A DNA stretch of 64,000 nt from Rhodoferax sp. AJA081-3 (GCF_017798165.1 NZ_CP059068.1:4278001-4342000), one strand, 5' to 3'; positions 1 to 9,150 are shown, counted from the first letter of the stretch. Numbers and translations: made by a program. Notes: a model not told the origin generated them from the sequence alone.

Positions 1-116
1 ACGGCAAATGACGAGGGCAAGACCGGCTCTGCGCCGGACAAGTCCACACAGTCCAGGGCCTGTGGCGGCAGGCCGCCCAAGGCCCAGATGCGGGAGAGAA
101 TTGCGTTGGCGTCCAT
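1..116 (-). CDS. CoA-transferase (CaiB/BaiF-like), N-terminal fragment
   Basis: This is the 5' end of a leftward gene cut by the window edge. Thirty-eight residues are visible, beginning MDANAILSRIWALGG and continuing through LSGAEPVLPSSFAV. That opening resembles the N-terminus of CaiB/BaiF-type acyl-CoA transferases in Comamonadaceae, which move CoA between carboxylic acids. The ATG at 116 is the first start in this frame and lies 74 bp from the divergent peptidase start. The domain core and catalytic Asp fall outside the window, so the family call rests on the N-terminal motif alone. Confidence 0.55.
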   Translation of the reverse strand, partial: MDANAILSRIWALGGLPPQALDCVDLSGAEPVLPSSFA

Positions 117-190
117 GGCGGCTATTATCCCGGCGATCCCTATTTCTGCGCGGTTCACAAGACGGCGCCCCAACCCGGAAAACATCCACC

Positions 191-1894
191 ATGGCGCACA
201 ACGCACAGGCAGACCTTTACCCCACGCCCTACGAGCAGGGCAACCAGAACCAGACTACGCAATGGAGCGCCTGCATAGCTTTTTACGAGCGGCTTGCCGC
301 AGATTTCCCCGGCATATTGCATTTCTTCCAGATTGGCACGGCGGACAATGGCCTGCCGCTGCATGCTGGGGTTGTGAGCAGCGATGGCGTGCGGGACCGT
401 GCGCAGATCAAGGCGACTGGCAGACCCATCTTTTTCAATAACAACGGCATACACCCTGGCGAGCCAGAAGGCATAGACGCCTGTATGGCCCTGGTGCGGG
501 ATTTTTGCACCCAGCCCGAGCGCCTGGCGGCACTGGGCAAGACCGTGTTTCTGTTCATCCCGGTCTACAACGTGGACGGTTGTTTGAACCGCCAGTCCAC
601 ATCGCGCGTCAACCAGTTGGGCCCCGAGGAGTTTGGCTTTAGGGCCAACGGACGCAACCTGGACCTGAACCGCGATTTCATCAAATGCGACAGCCTGGCG
701 GCGCAGGCCTTCAACCAGTTCTTCACTGCCTGGGACCCGGATGTGATGGTCGACACCCACACCTCCAACGGGGCCGACTACCAGTACACGATGACGCTGA
801 TCAACACCCAGACCGACAAGCTGGGAGGTGGCCTGGGCGATTTCCTGCGCGACACCATGCTGCCCGACATCTACACAGCCATGGCAGAACGCGGCTGGCC
901 CACCTGCCCCTATGTGAACCCCATACGGGCCACACCAGACGATGGCATTGAAGACTTTCTGGAGGTGCCGCGTTTCTCCACCGGCTACGCTGCGCTGCAC
1001 CACTGCATAGGCTTTATGCCCGAGACCCACATGCTCAAACCGTTTGCCGACCGCTACGCCTCCATGCGTACCCTGGTCGAAGTGGTGCTGGCGTTCACGC
1101 TCAGCCATGCCACGCAGATACAGGCCCTGCGCCAGACCGCGCGGCAGGCTGCCAGTGCGCAGCGGCGTTGGCCGGTGCTGTGGGCGCCTGATACCAGTCG
1201 CCCGTCTGCTTTCACATTCAAGGGGTATGCGGCGGTCTACCGTCCCAGCCTGCTGGGCAACTACAGCCGCCTGGCCTATGACCGCGACCAGCCCTGGGAG
1301 CGCGACATTCCTTGGTTCAACCGCTGCACGGTGGCCTTGGAAGTGGCCACACCCAAGCAGTACCTGATACCCCAGGCATGGCGCGAAGTTATTGAGCGTC
1401 TGCAATGGAATGGCGTGGTGCTGCGGCGCCTGGAAGCAGGCCAGAGCCTGCAGGCACAGGTCTACCGCATAGGCACGGTGCAATCGCGCGCCAACCCCTA
1501 CGAGGGCCATATGTTCCACGACAACATGGAGCTCACGGTGCACACCGAGACCATCCAGGCCCAAGCGGGCGATGTGCTGGTGGACCTGGCGCAACCGAAT
1601 GCCCGGTATGCGGTGGAGACGCTGGAGCCACAGGCACACGACAGTTTTTTCCGCTGGGGCTTTTTCAACAGCGTGCTGGAGAAGAAAGAAGCCTATTCCG
1701 ACTACGTGTTTGAAGACACGGCGCTGGAAATGCTGCAGGAGGAGCCCGAACTGCGCACACGTTTTGAGGCCTGGAAGCAGGCACATCCCGAGCAGCTTGC
1801 CAGCCAGACCGCCGTGCTGGATTTCATCTTCGCCCACGGCAAACGCTTCCACGAACCGGAGTGGCGGCGCTACCCGGTAGTCGGCTTGTTGTAG
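191..1894 (+). CDS. M14-family zinc carboxypeptidase-like protein
   Basis: A 568-residue protein of the M14 / succinylglutamate-desuccinylase fold. The expected metal site is visible: H88 and E91 in a GIHPGEPEG motif, then H190 in DTHTSNG. A candidate catalytic Glu is E278 in PETHMLK. Proteins of this family remove C-terminal residues or acyl groups from peptides and amino acids. No signal peptide is apparent, so it is probably cytosolic. The ATG at 191 was chosen because the longer in-frame extension to position 8 is Arg/Pro-rich and covers the start of the divergent CoA-transferase. The C-terminal third (about residues 350-568) has no recognised motif. The exact substrate is unknown. Confidence 0.8.
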   Translation: MAHNAQADLYPTPYEQGNQNQTTQWSACIAFYERLAADFPGILHFFQIGTADNGLPLHAGVVSSDGVRDRAQIKATGRPIFFNNNGIHPGEPEGIDACMALVRDFCTQPERLAALGKTVFLFIPVYNVDGCLNRQSTSRVNQLGPEEFGFRANGRNLDLNRDFIKCDSLAAQAFNQFFTAWDPDVMVDTHTSNGADYQYTMTLINTQTDKLGGGLGDFLRDTMLPDIYTAMAERGWPTCPYVNPIRATPDDGIEDFLEVPRFSTGYAALHHCIGFMPETHMLKPFADRYASMRTLVEVVLAFTLSHATQIQALRQTARQAASAQRRWPVLWAPDTSRPSAFTFKGYAAVYRPSLLGNYSRLAYDRDQPWERDIPWFNRCTVALEVATPKQYLIPQAWREVIERLQWNGVVLRRLEAGQSLQAQVYRIGTVQSRANPYEGHMFHDNMELTVHTETIQAQAGDVLVDLAQPNARYAVETLEPQAHDSFFRWGFFNSVLEKKEAYSDYVFEDTALEMLQEEPELRTRFEAWKQAHPEQLASQTAVLDFIFAHGKRFHEPEWRRYPVVGLL

Positions 1895-1968
1895 GCGTAT
1901 TGCCAAAGGGGTTGTGTGCAGGAGTAGGATGCAGCTAACGACACGTTGGACCTACTTGGAGAATCACT

Positions 1969-2331
1969 ATGGCGAACAAACATGCGGCCACCCCTGCCGC
2001 CCCGGAACCGCCTGATGTGGACGATACGCTGCTGGACGGCGATGACATGGACGATGAGGGCGATGAAGGTATTACTGAGGTGGAGATTGGCCAGCTCATG
2101 CACCACCCCAACGGCTATTACTGGATCACCCCGGACGGCAAGCAGGAGTTTGGTCCTTTTGACAGTGTGGAGCTGGCCTTGGCCGATATGCAGTCGGCCA
2201 GCGAAGAGTCCGCAGAGCCCGGCGAAACCCTGCGGGAGGCGGAGGACGAAATTGGTGTTGCCGACTGGATAGACCCCGACACCGGGGCGCTGGCCGAGGG
2301 CCAGTCCACCCCCCATTTTCGGAATGAATAG
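1969..2331 (+). CDS. Small acidic hypothetical protein
   Basis: A 120-residue, strongly acidic protein with an Asp/Glu-rich N-terminal third (VDDTLLDGDDMDDEGDEG). The middle holds a compact stretch, HPNGYYWITPDGKQEFGPF, that looks like a GYF/WW-like small fold or a DUF seen in Burkholderiales. There is no signal peptide, membrane segment or cysteine. It starts 74 bp after the M14 peptidase, preceded by an AGA-rich weak ribosome site, and converges on pilU with a 6-bp gap. Its function is unknown. Codon use matches its neighbours, which supports a real gene. Confidence 0.65.
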   Translation: MANKHAATPAAPEPPDVDDTLLDGDDMDDEGDEGITEVEIGQLMHHPNGYYWITPDGKQEFGPFDSVELALADMQSASEESAEPGETLREAEDEIGVADWIDPDTGALAEGQSTPHFRNE

Positions 2332-2337
2332 ATAGGC

Positions 2338-3612
2338 CTAGACAAACCGGCTGTCCACGCCCTTTTCTTTCATCTTCTTTTCCAGCTCCTGGTCTTCCAG
2401 TTCGCGTTTGCGCTGTTGCTGTTTCACACGCTCAGCTTCGCGCAGGGCCTCCAGTTCTTCGGGTGTTGGCTCTTTGTCAAATGACAGGGTAGGGCCACTG
2501 GCGGTGGCGGGCTCACCGCGTTTGCTCTTGAGCTTCATGGCCAGGCGCAACTCATTGGCCGAGTCGGCATTGCGCAGGGCTTCTTCGTAGCCAATATGGC
2601 CATCGTTGTAGAGCTCGAACAGCGCCCAGTCGAAGGTGCGCATGCCCAGCTCGCGCGACTTCTCCATCAGCGCCTTGATCTCGCCAAACGCACCTTTAAA
2701 AATGCGCTCCGCAATGGTGGGCGTATTGAGCAAGATCTCAATCGCCGCCTTGCGGCCCTTGCCGTCTTCGGTGCGCACCAGGCGCTGCGAAATGATGGAG
2801 CGCAGGTTGGCGGACAAATCCATCAATAGCTGGTTGCGCCGGTCTTCGGGGAAGAAATTGATGATGCGGTCTATGGCCTGGTTGGCGCTGTTGGCGTGTA
2901 AGGTGCCCAGGCACAGGTGGCCGGTTTCGGCGAAGGCGATGGCGTGCTCCATGGTCTCGGGGTCACGGATCTCGCCAATCAGAATCACATCGGGTGCCTG
3001 GCGCAGCGTGTTTTTCAGCGCATGGTGCCAGGAGTGGGTGTCCACGCCCACCTCACGGTGGCTGACCAGTGATTTCTTGGACACGTGTACGTATTCGACC
3101 GGGTCTTCCACCGTGATGATGTGGCCCGCCGAGGTGCTGTTGCGGTGGTCGATCAGGGCCGCCAGCGTGGTCGACTTGCCCGAACCGGTGCCGCCCACCA
3201 CCAGCACCAGGCCACGCTTGTTCATGATCACTTCTTTGAGGATGGGTGGCAGGTCCAGCTTGTCAAAATTGGGGATCTCGGACGCGATGGTGCGCACCAC
3301 CATGGCCACGTTCTGCTGCTGCACATACACATTGACGCGAAAGCGCGACAGGCCGGGTATGGAGATCGCGAAGTTGCACTCCATCTCCTTGGCAAACTCT
3401 TCCCGCTGGCGCTCGTTCATCAGTGAGTTGGCAAAGACCCGTGTCAACTCGCCAGTGAGTTTCTGGCTGGACAACGGCTGCATGGACCCGTGGGCCTTCA
3501 TGCTGGGCGGGAAGTCATTCGCAATGAACAAATCGGAGCCTCCAGCCTGGCTCATGGCGGCCAACAGCTTGTGCATGTAGGCGCGGGCTTGTTCTTCCGT
3601 GAGGGTGGCCAT
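2338..3612 (-). CDS. pilU: Type IV pilus retraction ATPase PilU
   Basis: A 424-residue secretion-superfamily ATPase. It has Walker A GGTGSGKST (residues 140-148), the Asp box ITVEDPVEY (166-174), Walker B LIGEIRDPE (211-219) and the His box TGHLCLGTLHAN (230-241). The Lys/Glu-rich C-terminal tail and the MNKRGLVLVVGGTGSGKS context fit PilU better than PilT. PilU assists PilT in depolymerising type IV pili at the inner-membrane base for twitching and DNA uptake. The ATG at 3612 was preferred over a 27-residue upstream extension with no family similarity. pilT is usually adjacent in betaproteobacteria but is not in this window on either side. Confidence 0.92.
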   Translation of the reverse strand: MATLTEEQARAYMHKLLAAMSQAGGSDLFIANDFPPSMKAHGSMQPLSSQKLTGELTRVFANSLMNERQREEFAKEMECNFAISIPGLSRFRVNVYVQQQNVAMVVRTIASEIPNFDKLDLPPILKEVIMNKRGLVLVVGGTGSGKSTTLAALIDHRNSTSAGHIITVEDPVEYVHVSKKSLVSHREVGVDTHSWHHALKNTLRQAPDVILIGEIRDPETMEHAIAFAETGHLCLGTLHANSANQAIDRIINFFPEDRRNQLLMDLSANLRSIISQRLVRTEDGKGRKAAIEILLNTPTIAERIFKGAFGEIKALMEKSRELGMRTFDWALFELYNDGHIGYEEALRNADSANELRLAMKLKSKRGEPATASGPTLSFDKEPTPEELEALREAERVKQQQRKRELEDQELEKKMKEKGVDSRFV

Positions 3613-3686
3613 GGGCGGAGTATCCGCGGCATTTTTTGGATGGTCAAGCGTGCACAATGGGCGAAACCAATCGAGGGCGAACCAAC

Positions 3687-4472
3687 ATGCCAAGCAAAGC
3701 GAAGCACCAGATCAACGTGCTGCAATCCGTGGTCACCTCCACCCTGAGCGCCTGGCGCGGTACCAGTGTCGTCAAGGCGTCCAAGCAGCCCAAAAAGCGG
3801 CTGCAGCTCTACGATATGGAAGGCTGCCCTTACTGCCGCCGGGTGCGCGAAGCCCTGACCGCCTTGGGCCTGGATGCCGAGATTTATCCTTGCCCCAAAC
3901 GCGGTAAACGCTTTCGCCCACAGGCGGCACGCCAGGGCGGCAAACGCCAGGTCCCGCTGCTGGTAGACCCCAATACTTCCACCCGGCTGTACGAGTCGGC
4001 CGATATCGTCGATTACCTGTTCAAGACTTATGCGGACCGCGCGACACCGTTTGCCTATACCAAGGGGCTGCTGGCTCCTGTGCTGGGTGGTGTGGGCTCG
4101 TTGGTGAGTGGCATGCGTGGCACAACGGCGCGCAAGGCAAACCATCCCAAGAAGTTGTTGGAGCTGTGGAGCTTTGAGTCCAGCCCGTACTCACGCCTGG
4201 TGCGGGAGCGCCTGACGGAGCTGGAGCTGGCCTATGTGTTGCACAACATCGGCAAGGAGCAGTTCGCGGATATGGGACCGGCCGTGCGGCGTGTGCTGCC
4301 TGGCCCCTACAAGCCGCGTGCCGGCGGCCGTCGTGAAAAGCTGCTGGCAGAACACGGGCGGGTGCAGGTGCCTTACCTGGAAGACCCGAACACGGGCACC
4401 AAGCTGTACGAGTCGGCCGACATCATCGATTACCTGGAGCGGCAATACGCTCAAAAAACTCTCAGCCTCTGA
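3687..4472 (+). CDS. Tandem glutaredoxin/GST N-terminal-fold protein
   Basis: A 261-residue protein built from two thioredoxin-fold repeats. Repeat 1 (about residues 38-115) has the redox motif C47-P-Y-C50, a cis-Pro segment QVPLLVDPNT and the glutathione-contact motif YESADIVDYL. Repeat 2 (about 155-258) has the matching segments VQVPYLEDPNTGTKLYESAD and IIDYL, but its active site reads S166-P-Y-S169. It therefore looks like an internal duplication in which only the first half kept redox cysteines. It is likely a cytosolic glutathione-dependent thiol protein. The ATG at 3687 is used; an alternative in-frame ATG lies at 3657. It is divergent from pilU and convergent with the anti-sigma gene. 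Confidence 0.8.
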   Translation: MPSKAKHQINVLQSVVTSTLSAWRGTSVVKASKQPKKRLQLYDMEGCPYCRRVREALTALGLDAEIYPCPKRGKRFRPQAARQGGKRQVPLLVDPNTSTRLYESADIVDYLFKTYADRATPFAYTKGLLAPVLGGVGSLVSGMRGTTARKANHPKKLLELWSFESSPYSRLVRERLTELELAYVLHNIGKEQFADMGPAVRRVLPGPYKPRAGGRREKLLAEHGRVQVPYLEDPNTGTKLYESADIIDYLERQYAQKTLSL

Positions 4473-4478
4473 GCCCGC

Positions 4479-5228
4479 TCACCACAGCTTGGCGCAGTTG
4501 CCGCTGAACAGGACCGGCCCCTGCGGGCTGGCAGGTGCCGCATCGGTTTCCAGCGTGATGCTCAGTTTGCTCACTTTGGAGAATAACTTTTCCGAGGTAT
4601 CGGGCAGGTTGGATACGGCGGATCCTGTGGCTGGAACAATACCGACTGCAAACGGCAGTCCTTCCGCAGGGTAGGCCCACAACACCATGTGGCCCGCGGG
4701 CTGCGCCATGATCGGGCCGATGATTTTCACCGTCATGGTCTTGCCGTGGCGCAGTGAACTGACCAGCACTTTGCCATTGCCCGCAGCATCGGTCAGCAGG
4801 CCGACATAGCTGGGCGGCAGGCGCTCACCGGAGCGCATGGCGATCTGTTCACTGGACACAAAGAGTGTGGGTGCCAGGAAAAACAGTGCAGTGGCAGCTA
4901 CTACGCCTGCGGCCAGCCCGCCGAAACCAAAACCCGCGGGCATCAGCCAGCCCAGCCAGGCCGGTGGCTTGAGGGGCGCCAGCGGTTGGGGCTTCTTGGC
5001 TGGCTGGGTGCGCGCGGCAATGGCCGGCCATAGTTTTGCCGAGGGCTTTTCGGGGGGGATGGAAATGGCCAGTTCTCCCAACCGGATTTCCCACTGGGTA
5101 ACGCGCATTTGAACGTCGGCGCGGTCGCTGCGCAGCCGCTCAAAGCGTCGCCGGGCACCGCCTTGCAACGTGCCGAGTACATAAGATGAGGCCAGGTGGT
5201 CCAGCAGCTCGGGTTGGGTGTACCTCAT
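4479..5228 (-). CDS. Anti-sigma factor, RskA-like C-terminal domain
   Basis: A 249-residue single-pass membrane protein. The cytoplasmic N-terminus (1-60) begins MRYTQPELLDHLASSYVLGT, typical of the sigma-binding region of RskA-type anti-sigma factors. A Pro-rich linker (75-92) precedes one membrane helix (about 92-122). The periplasmic domain carries the conserved GKVLVSSLRHGKTMTVKI and HMVLWAYPAEG segments. Its start codon overlaps the stop of the sigma-factor gene by 4 bp (ATGA), indicating translational coupling. It probably holds that sigma factor at the membrane until an envelope signal releases it. The signal cannot be read from the sequence. Confidence 0.87.
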   Translation of the reverse strand: MRYTQPELLDHLASSYVLGTLQGGARRRFERLRSDRADVQMRVTQWEIRLGELAISIPPEKPSAKLWPAIAARTQPAKKPQPLAPLKPPAWLGWLMPAGFGFGGLAAGVVAATALFFLAPTLFVSSEQIAMRSGERLPPSYVGLLTDAAGNGKVLVSSLRHGKTMTVKIIGPIMAQPAGHMVLWAYPAEGLPFAVGIVPATGSAVSNLPDTSEKLFSKVSKLSITLETDAAPASPQGPVLFSGNCAKLW

Positions 5229-5827
5229 GCCACCACCCCTTGTCCCGCCAGGCAGGTCTTGAGTTTTTCCAGACCCCGGCGTATCCAGGCTTTGACAGAA
5301 CCCAACGGCGCGCCCATCTGGGCCGCCACCTCGGTGTGGGACAGGCCCTGGTAGTAGGCCAGGGCCAGGCTTTGGCGGTGGCTTCCCTCCAGCGCGCTCA
5401 TGCACGCCTCGATATGCAGTGCCTGGGTCGCCTGCTCCAGCAGTTGCATGGCGCTGGGGTTTGCGCCGGCGGTAGACCCCGGTTCAGCGTCTTCGGTCAG
5501 GTCATCGTCCTGCGACAGCTCGCTTTCCTTGCGGCGGGTGCGCGTGCGCAGTGCGTCCAGCGCCTTGTTGCGCACAATCGCAATCAACCATGTCATGGGT
5601 TGAATGGATTGCCCGCCAACCTCGCTGCGGTAGCCTCCAGCACTTTTCCAGATACTCACATACGCCTCTTGCAAAACATCCTCCGCCGACTGTCCATTGC
5701 CCAATATACGTACGGCAACGCCAAACAGATGCGTGTGGGTGCGTTGGTAGAGGTGTGCAAAGGCGCCGTGGTTGCCTTGGGCGGCAAAGCCAATCAACTC
5801 CTGCAGACTCAGGGTGTCCAGTTTCAT
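5225..5827 (-). CDS. ECF RNA polymerase sigma factor
   Basis: A 200-residue ECF sigma factor. Region 2 is seen in FAHLYQRTHTHLFGVAVRIL and EDVLQEAYVSIWKSAGGYR, and region 4 in LAYYQGLSHTEVAAQMGAPL followed by GSVKAWIRRGLEKLK. The start at 5827 (MKLDTLSLQEL) is where family similarity begins; the frame stays open to 6013 but that extension has no sigma-like sequence. It is coupled to its cognate anti-sigma gene downstream by a 4-bp overlap. The upstream 123 bp separate it from the divergent FecR-like gene and probably contain an autoregulated promoter, although no unmistakable -35/-10 pair was seen. Confidence 0.9.
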   Translation of the reverse strand: MKLDTLSLQELIGFAAQGNHGAFAHLYQRTHTHLFGVAVRILGNGQSAEDVLQEAYVSIWKSAGGYRSEVGGQSIQPMTWLIAIVRNKALDALRTRTRRKESELSQDDDLTEDAEPGSTAGANPSAMQLLEQATQALHIEACMSALEGSHRQSLALAYYQGLSHTEVAAQMGAPLGSVKAWIRRGLEKLKTCLAGQGVVA

Positions 5828-5950
5828 GCGCGCCAGTATAGGGAGTTCTGTGAATAGCTTGCCTGCCCTGCATCCAAATTTCAATCCCGACCGTATATCC
5901 GGTATCGGTTGTGTGATGGCAGCCGTCGAATCCCCCTCAGGAGAATAGTC

Positions 5951-6872
5951 ATGGGACGTTTGTCTGCAAACAAGGCGTGTGTTGCGCTGCTGGTCAGCAT
6001 GGTGTGGCTGCATAACGCATGGGCGTCGGCCGCGCCGCCCGCAGCAGTGGTGGATGGGGTTGTCATGCTCCGCCTGGCTGGAGCGCGCGGGTCAACGCCA
6101 GCCCATTGTTCCTGGCATGGTGCTGCAAGAGCGTGACCGCATTGAGACTGGAGCCAACGCGCGTATTTTGCTGACCCTGCCCGAGGGCAGCAAGGTCAAA
6201 CTGGGCGAACGGGCGCAACTGGGTTTTGATGCCCTGGTGGCCCGGCGTGAGGGGCAGGATGGCGGTGTGTTTATGAAGTCCGCCATCAACGTAGTGACCG
6301 GTGCATTCCGGTTTACGACGGACGTGTTGTCCAAGGCACGCAGCCGCCGCGAGGTGGACATCCGCCTGGCGACCGTAACGGCGGGCATTCGCGGTACCGA
6401 CCTGTGGGGCAAACAGGGCGGAGCCAAGGAAATCGTCTGTCTGCTGGAAGGCAAGATCGAGGTCACGCGCGACCCGGTGGCCGGCCAGAACACGGCGCCC
6501 GTCATCTTGGACCAACCGCTGCAGTTCTACATTGCTCCCAAAGGCGAGCCGACCTTGCCGATAGGCCGCGTGCCAGAAGCACAACTGGCCCAGTGGGCGG
6601 CAGAGACCGACATCGCGCGGGATGCAGGTGGCGCCACCGTGGGCGGGCGTTGGAAGGTGCGCTTTGATGCCGACACCTCGTTTGCCGGCGCTATGGCGCT
6701 CTATGAAGACCTGCGCAACCAGGGTTATGCCGCGCAATTTCAGCCCGAAAAAAAAGCTGGCAAGCGCATCTATGTGGTGCAACTTGCCAACTTGTCCAGC
6801 GAGGGTGATGCCCGCGCACTGGCGACCCGGCTGGGCCAGGGCGCAAGCGCCATGCCCAGCGTGGGTCGCTAA
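5951..6872 (+). pseudogene. FecR-domain plus SPOR-like protein, disrupted by a 1-base frameshift
   Basis: A strong ribosome site (AGGAG at 5939-5943) precedes ATG 5951. That frame encodes a signal peptide (MGRLSANKACVALLVSMVWL ... WASA) and the start of a FecR domain (AAVVDGVVM), then stops at about 6137. The rest of the protein continues in another frame: QRQPIVPGMVLQERDRIETG, then RGTDLWGKQGG in the FecR core, then a C-terminal SPOR-like segment (YEDLRNQGYAAQFQPEKK). Removing T6069 restores VVDGVVMPAWLERAGQRQ, the expected family sequence. FecR-domain proteins of this kind are periplasmic and bind polymers or sense envelope state. The copy is either a pseudogene or a sequencing error. The downstream TonB receptor gene is convergent. 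Confidence 0.75.
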
Positions 6873-6879
6873 AAACGCC

Positions 6880-9150
6880 TTACATCGTCATCTTGAACTG
6901 CACACCGTAGGTGCGCGGGTCGTTGATGAAACCGGTCAGGTTGTTGAAGTCGATGGCACCGGTCACACGCACCTGGTTGGTGATGTTGCGGCCGAAGATG
7001 GCGGCTTCGTACTTGCCGTTGCCCCAGTTGTAGCCCAGGCGCAGGCCGCCTTCCAGCAGGGGAGGGGCGGTGAACTCGGCAGACTTGTACAGGAACAGAT
7101 TGGTCTCGCTGCGGTAGGCCCAGTCGGTGTAGATGAAGTATTCACCACCGTTGGCCGCGGGGATGCCGTAGCGCGCGGTCACGTTGGCAATCCACTTGGG
7201 TGCATTGGGCAGCGGGTTGCCGTCGATCAGGGCCAGCCCGGCTGCGTTCTTGGTGTTCAAGACCGTGCAGCCACCGCAGGTGCCCACCGCCAGGGATGGA
7301 TCCTGAATGGCGGTTTGGTTGTAACTGCCGCTCAGGGTCACCAGGAAGTTCGGCGTCAGGTAGGCGTCGAAGTTCACCTCTACGCCTTCACCCATGGAGT
7401 TCTTGGCGTTGAGCAGGCGCACGGCGTTGTTGCTGCCACCCACGGCGGTCAACTGCTGGTCTTTCACGTCGTAGTGGAACAGGCTGACGGATGCGCGGGC
7501 GCGCTTGTCAAACAGGTCGCTCTTGACACCCACTTCAAACGAGGTGGTGGTCTCTGGGTTGGCCTGGTTCAGCGGTCCAAAAGGACCTGCTGGCTGGATA
7601 CTGGCGCCGCGGAAACCGGTGGCCACGCGTCCAAACAGGTTGGTGTCCTTGTCCAGCTTGTAGGTGGCGCCCATGTCCCAGCTGACCTGGCTGTTGTCGC
7701 TGCTGGAGCCCAGGCCGTTGGCGGTGTTGGTGGGGTTGGGGTCACCGGCTGGCAGGGGCTGGGTGTTCAGGTTTTTCTTGTCCTGTGTGTAACGCAGGCC
7801 GCCGCGCAGTTTCAGGGCATCGCTGACGGCATAGGTCAGGCCACCAAACACGGCATAGGTGTCGTTGGTCTGGTCGGAGCGCAGCGTGGCACCCGATTGC
7901 ACGTTGTTGGCCAGCGTGTTGTAGGTGTAGCTGTCAAAGCCCAGCTTCTCCTGGAACAGGTACGCACCGGCTTGCCAGGTCAGCGGGCCCTTGCCCTTGG
8001 ATTCCAGGCGAATTTCCTGGGTAACCTGCTGGTGGTCGCGCACGCCGGCCGCACTTTCCGATGGGAAGGGGATGAAACCCGGGCCGCCGCCTGTGGGCAG
8101 GAAGGCGGCGCCATAACCACCGTCGATGTCACCGCGGCTGTAGGCGTTGACGGTTTCGTAGCCGGTGATCGAGTACACGTTGAAGTCGGTCAACGACCAT
8201 TTCAGCTTGGCGCTGGCGCCGGTATTGCTGAGGTTTTGTTTGTTGATGCCGTCGGTGTAGATGCGCGCAGGGTCGAAGTCGTCTACCAGGTCGTTTGTGC
8301 CCTTTTTGATGATGTTGGCGCGGAACAGACGGGCACTGCCATTCAGATCACGGCCATGCACATTAAACAGGGCGCTGAACATGCCGCCACCGTCGTAGGC
8401 GGCCTGCACACGCACGGCGCGGTCGTCATAACCTTCCAGGTCTTTGGTGGGGCTCTTGTCGTTCTTGACCCAGTTGTCACGGTGCTGCAACTGCGCCGAG
8501 ATGCGGGCATTCCATTCGCCAGACAGCGGCAGGTTGAATGCGGTCTCCAGCGCGGCCGTGCCATACGTGCCGTAGGACGCGTTGAAATAACCGTCGGTGG
8601 ACTTGGAGGGTTTGACCGAATCGATCTTGACCACACCAGCCGGTGTGTTGCGGCCAAATAGCGTGCCCTGGGGGCCGGCCAACACTTCAATGCGGTCCAC
8701 ATCAAACACCGGGAAGCCCTTGAGGATGGGGTTTTCTTGCACGATGTCGTCATAAATCAGCGACACGGGCTGGGACGCGTTGGAGCGGAAGTCGGTATTG
8801 CCATAACCACGGATATAGAAGCGGGGAAAAGCGCGACCAAACGAGGATTCGATGTTCAGGCTGGGCACGCGGCCCGACAGCATGCGAATGTCCATGCCAC
8901 CGGTGTTCAGCACATCAAATTTTTCACCGGAGATGGTAGAAATGGAGCTGGGAACGTCTTTGACGTTTTCCGCACGGCGTTCGGCCGTCACGGTTACGGC
9001 TTGCAGCACGCCCGCTTGTGGTGCAGCAGCCGTCTCGGCGGGTGCAGCGGTTTGGGCTACGGCAAACGCCATAGGCCACAGCAGGGCCATGCCAACCATG
9101 AGCGGTGTAGGTGAAAAGCGGGTGCGGCCTGAGCGGGCAGTTTTTTGCAT
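6880..9150 (-). CDS. TonB-dependent outer-membrane receptor
   Basis: A 756-residue receptor. A signal peptide (residues 1 to about 32, ending FAVAQ) is followed by a TonB-box-like VLQAVTVTAERR, a plug domain with FYIRGYGNTDFR and RIEVLAGPQGTLFGRN, and a C-terminal beta-barrel ending RTYGVQFKMTM. It should import a scarce ligand across the outer membrane using TonB energy. The plug resembles the broad 'TonB-dependent siderophore/carbohydrate receptor' class with the GTLFGRNTPAGVV motif; the substrate cannot be named. ATG 9150 was preferred over the start at 9192 because it directly precedes the basic n-region of the signal peptide. No iron-box operator or riboswitch was recognised upstream. 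Confidence 0.9.
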   Translation of the reverse strand: MQKTARSGRTRFSPTPLMVGMALLWPMAFAVAQTAAPAETAAAPQAGVLQAVTVTAERRAENVKDVPSSISTISGEKFDVLNTGGMDIRMLSGRVPSLNIESSFGRAFPRFYIRGYGNTDFRSNASQPVSLIYDDIVQENPILKGFPVFDVDRIEVLAGPQGTLFGRNTPAGVVKIDSVKPSKSTDGYFNASYGTYGTAALETAFNLPLSGEWNARISAQLQHRDNWVKNDKSPTKDLEGYDDRAVRVQAAYDGGGMFSALFNVHGRDLNGSARLFRANIIKKGTNDLVDDFDPARIYTDGINKQNLSNTGASAKLKWSLTDFNVYSITGYETVNAYSRGDIDGGYGAAFLPTGGGPGFIPFPSESAAGVRDHQQVTQEIRLESKGKGPLTWQAGAYLFQEKLGFDSYTYNTLANNVQSGATLRSDQTNDTYAVFGGLTYAVSDALKLRGGLRYTQDKKNLNTQPLPAGDPNPTNTANGLGSSSDNSQVSWDMGATYKLDKDTNLFGRVATGFRGASIQPAGPFGPLNQANPETTTSFEVGVKSDLFDKRARASVSLFHYDVKDQQLTAVGGSNNAVRLLNAKNSMGEGVEVNFDAYLTPNFLVTLSGSYNQTAIQDPSLAVGTCGGCTVLNTKNAAGLALIDGNPLPNAPKWIANVTARYGIPAANGGEYFIYTDWAYRSETNLFLYKSAEFTAPPLLEGGLRLGYNWGNGKYEAAIFGRNITNQVRVTGAIDFNNLTGFINDPRTYGVQFKMTM

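Noticed and set aside
155..1906. Long open frame antisense to the M14 peptidase
   Set aside because: It mirrors the GC-rich codon structure of the true gene; the product is His/Gln/Gly-rich with no domain, and the sense gene has clear zinc ligands.
6622..8661. 679-codon open frame antisense to the TonB receptor
   Set aside because: Low-complexity Val/Gly-rich product without motifs; the opposite strand encodes a full receptor.
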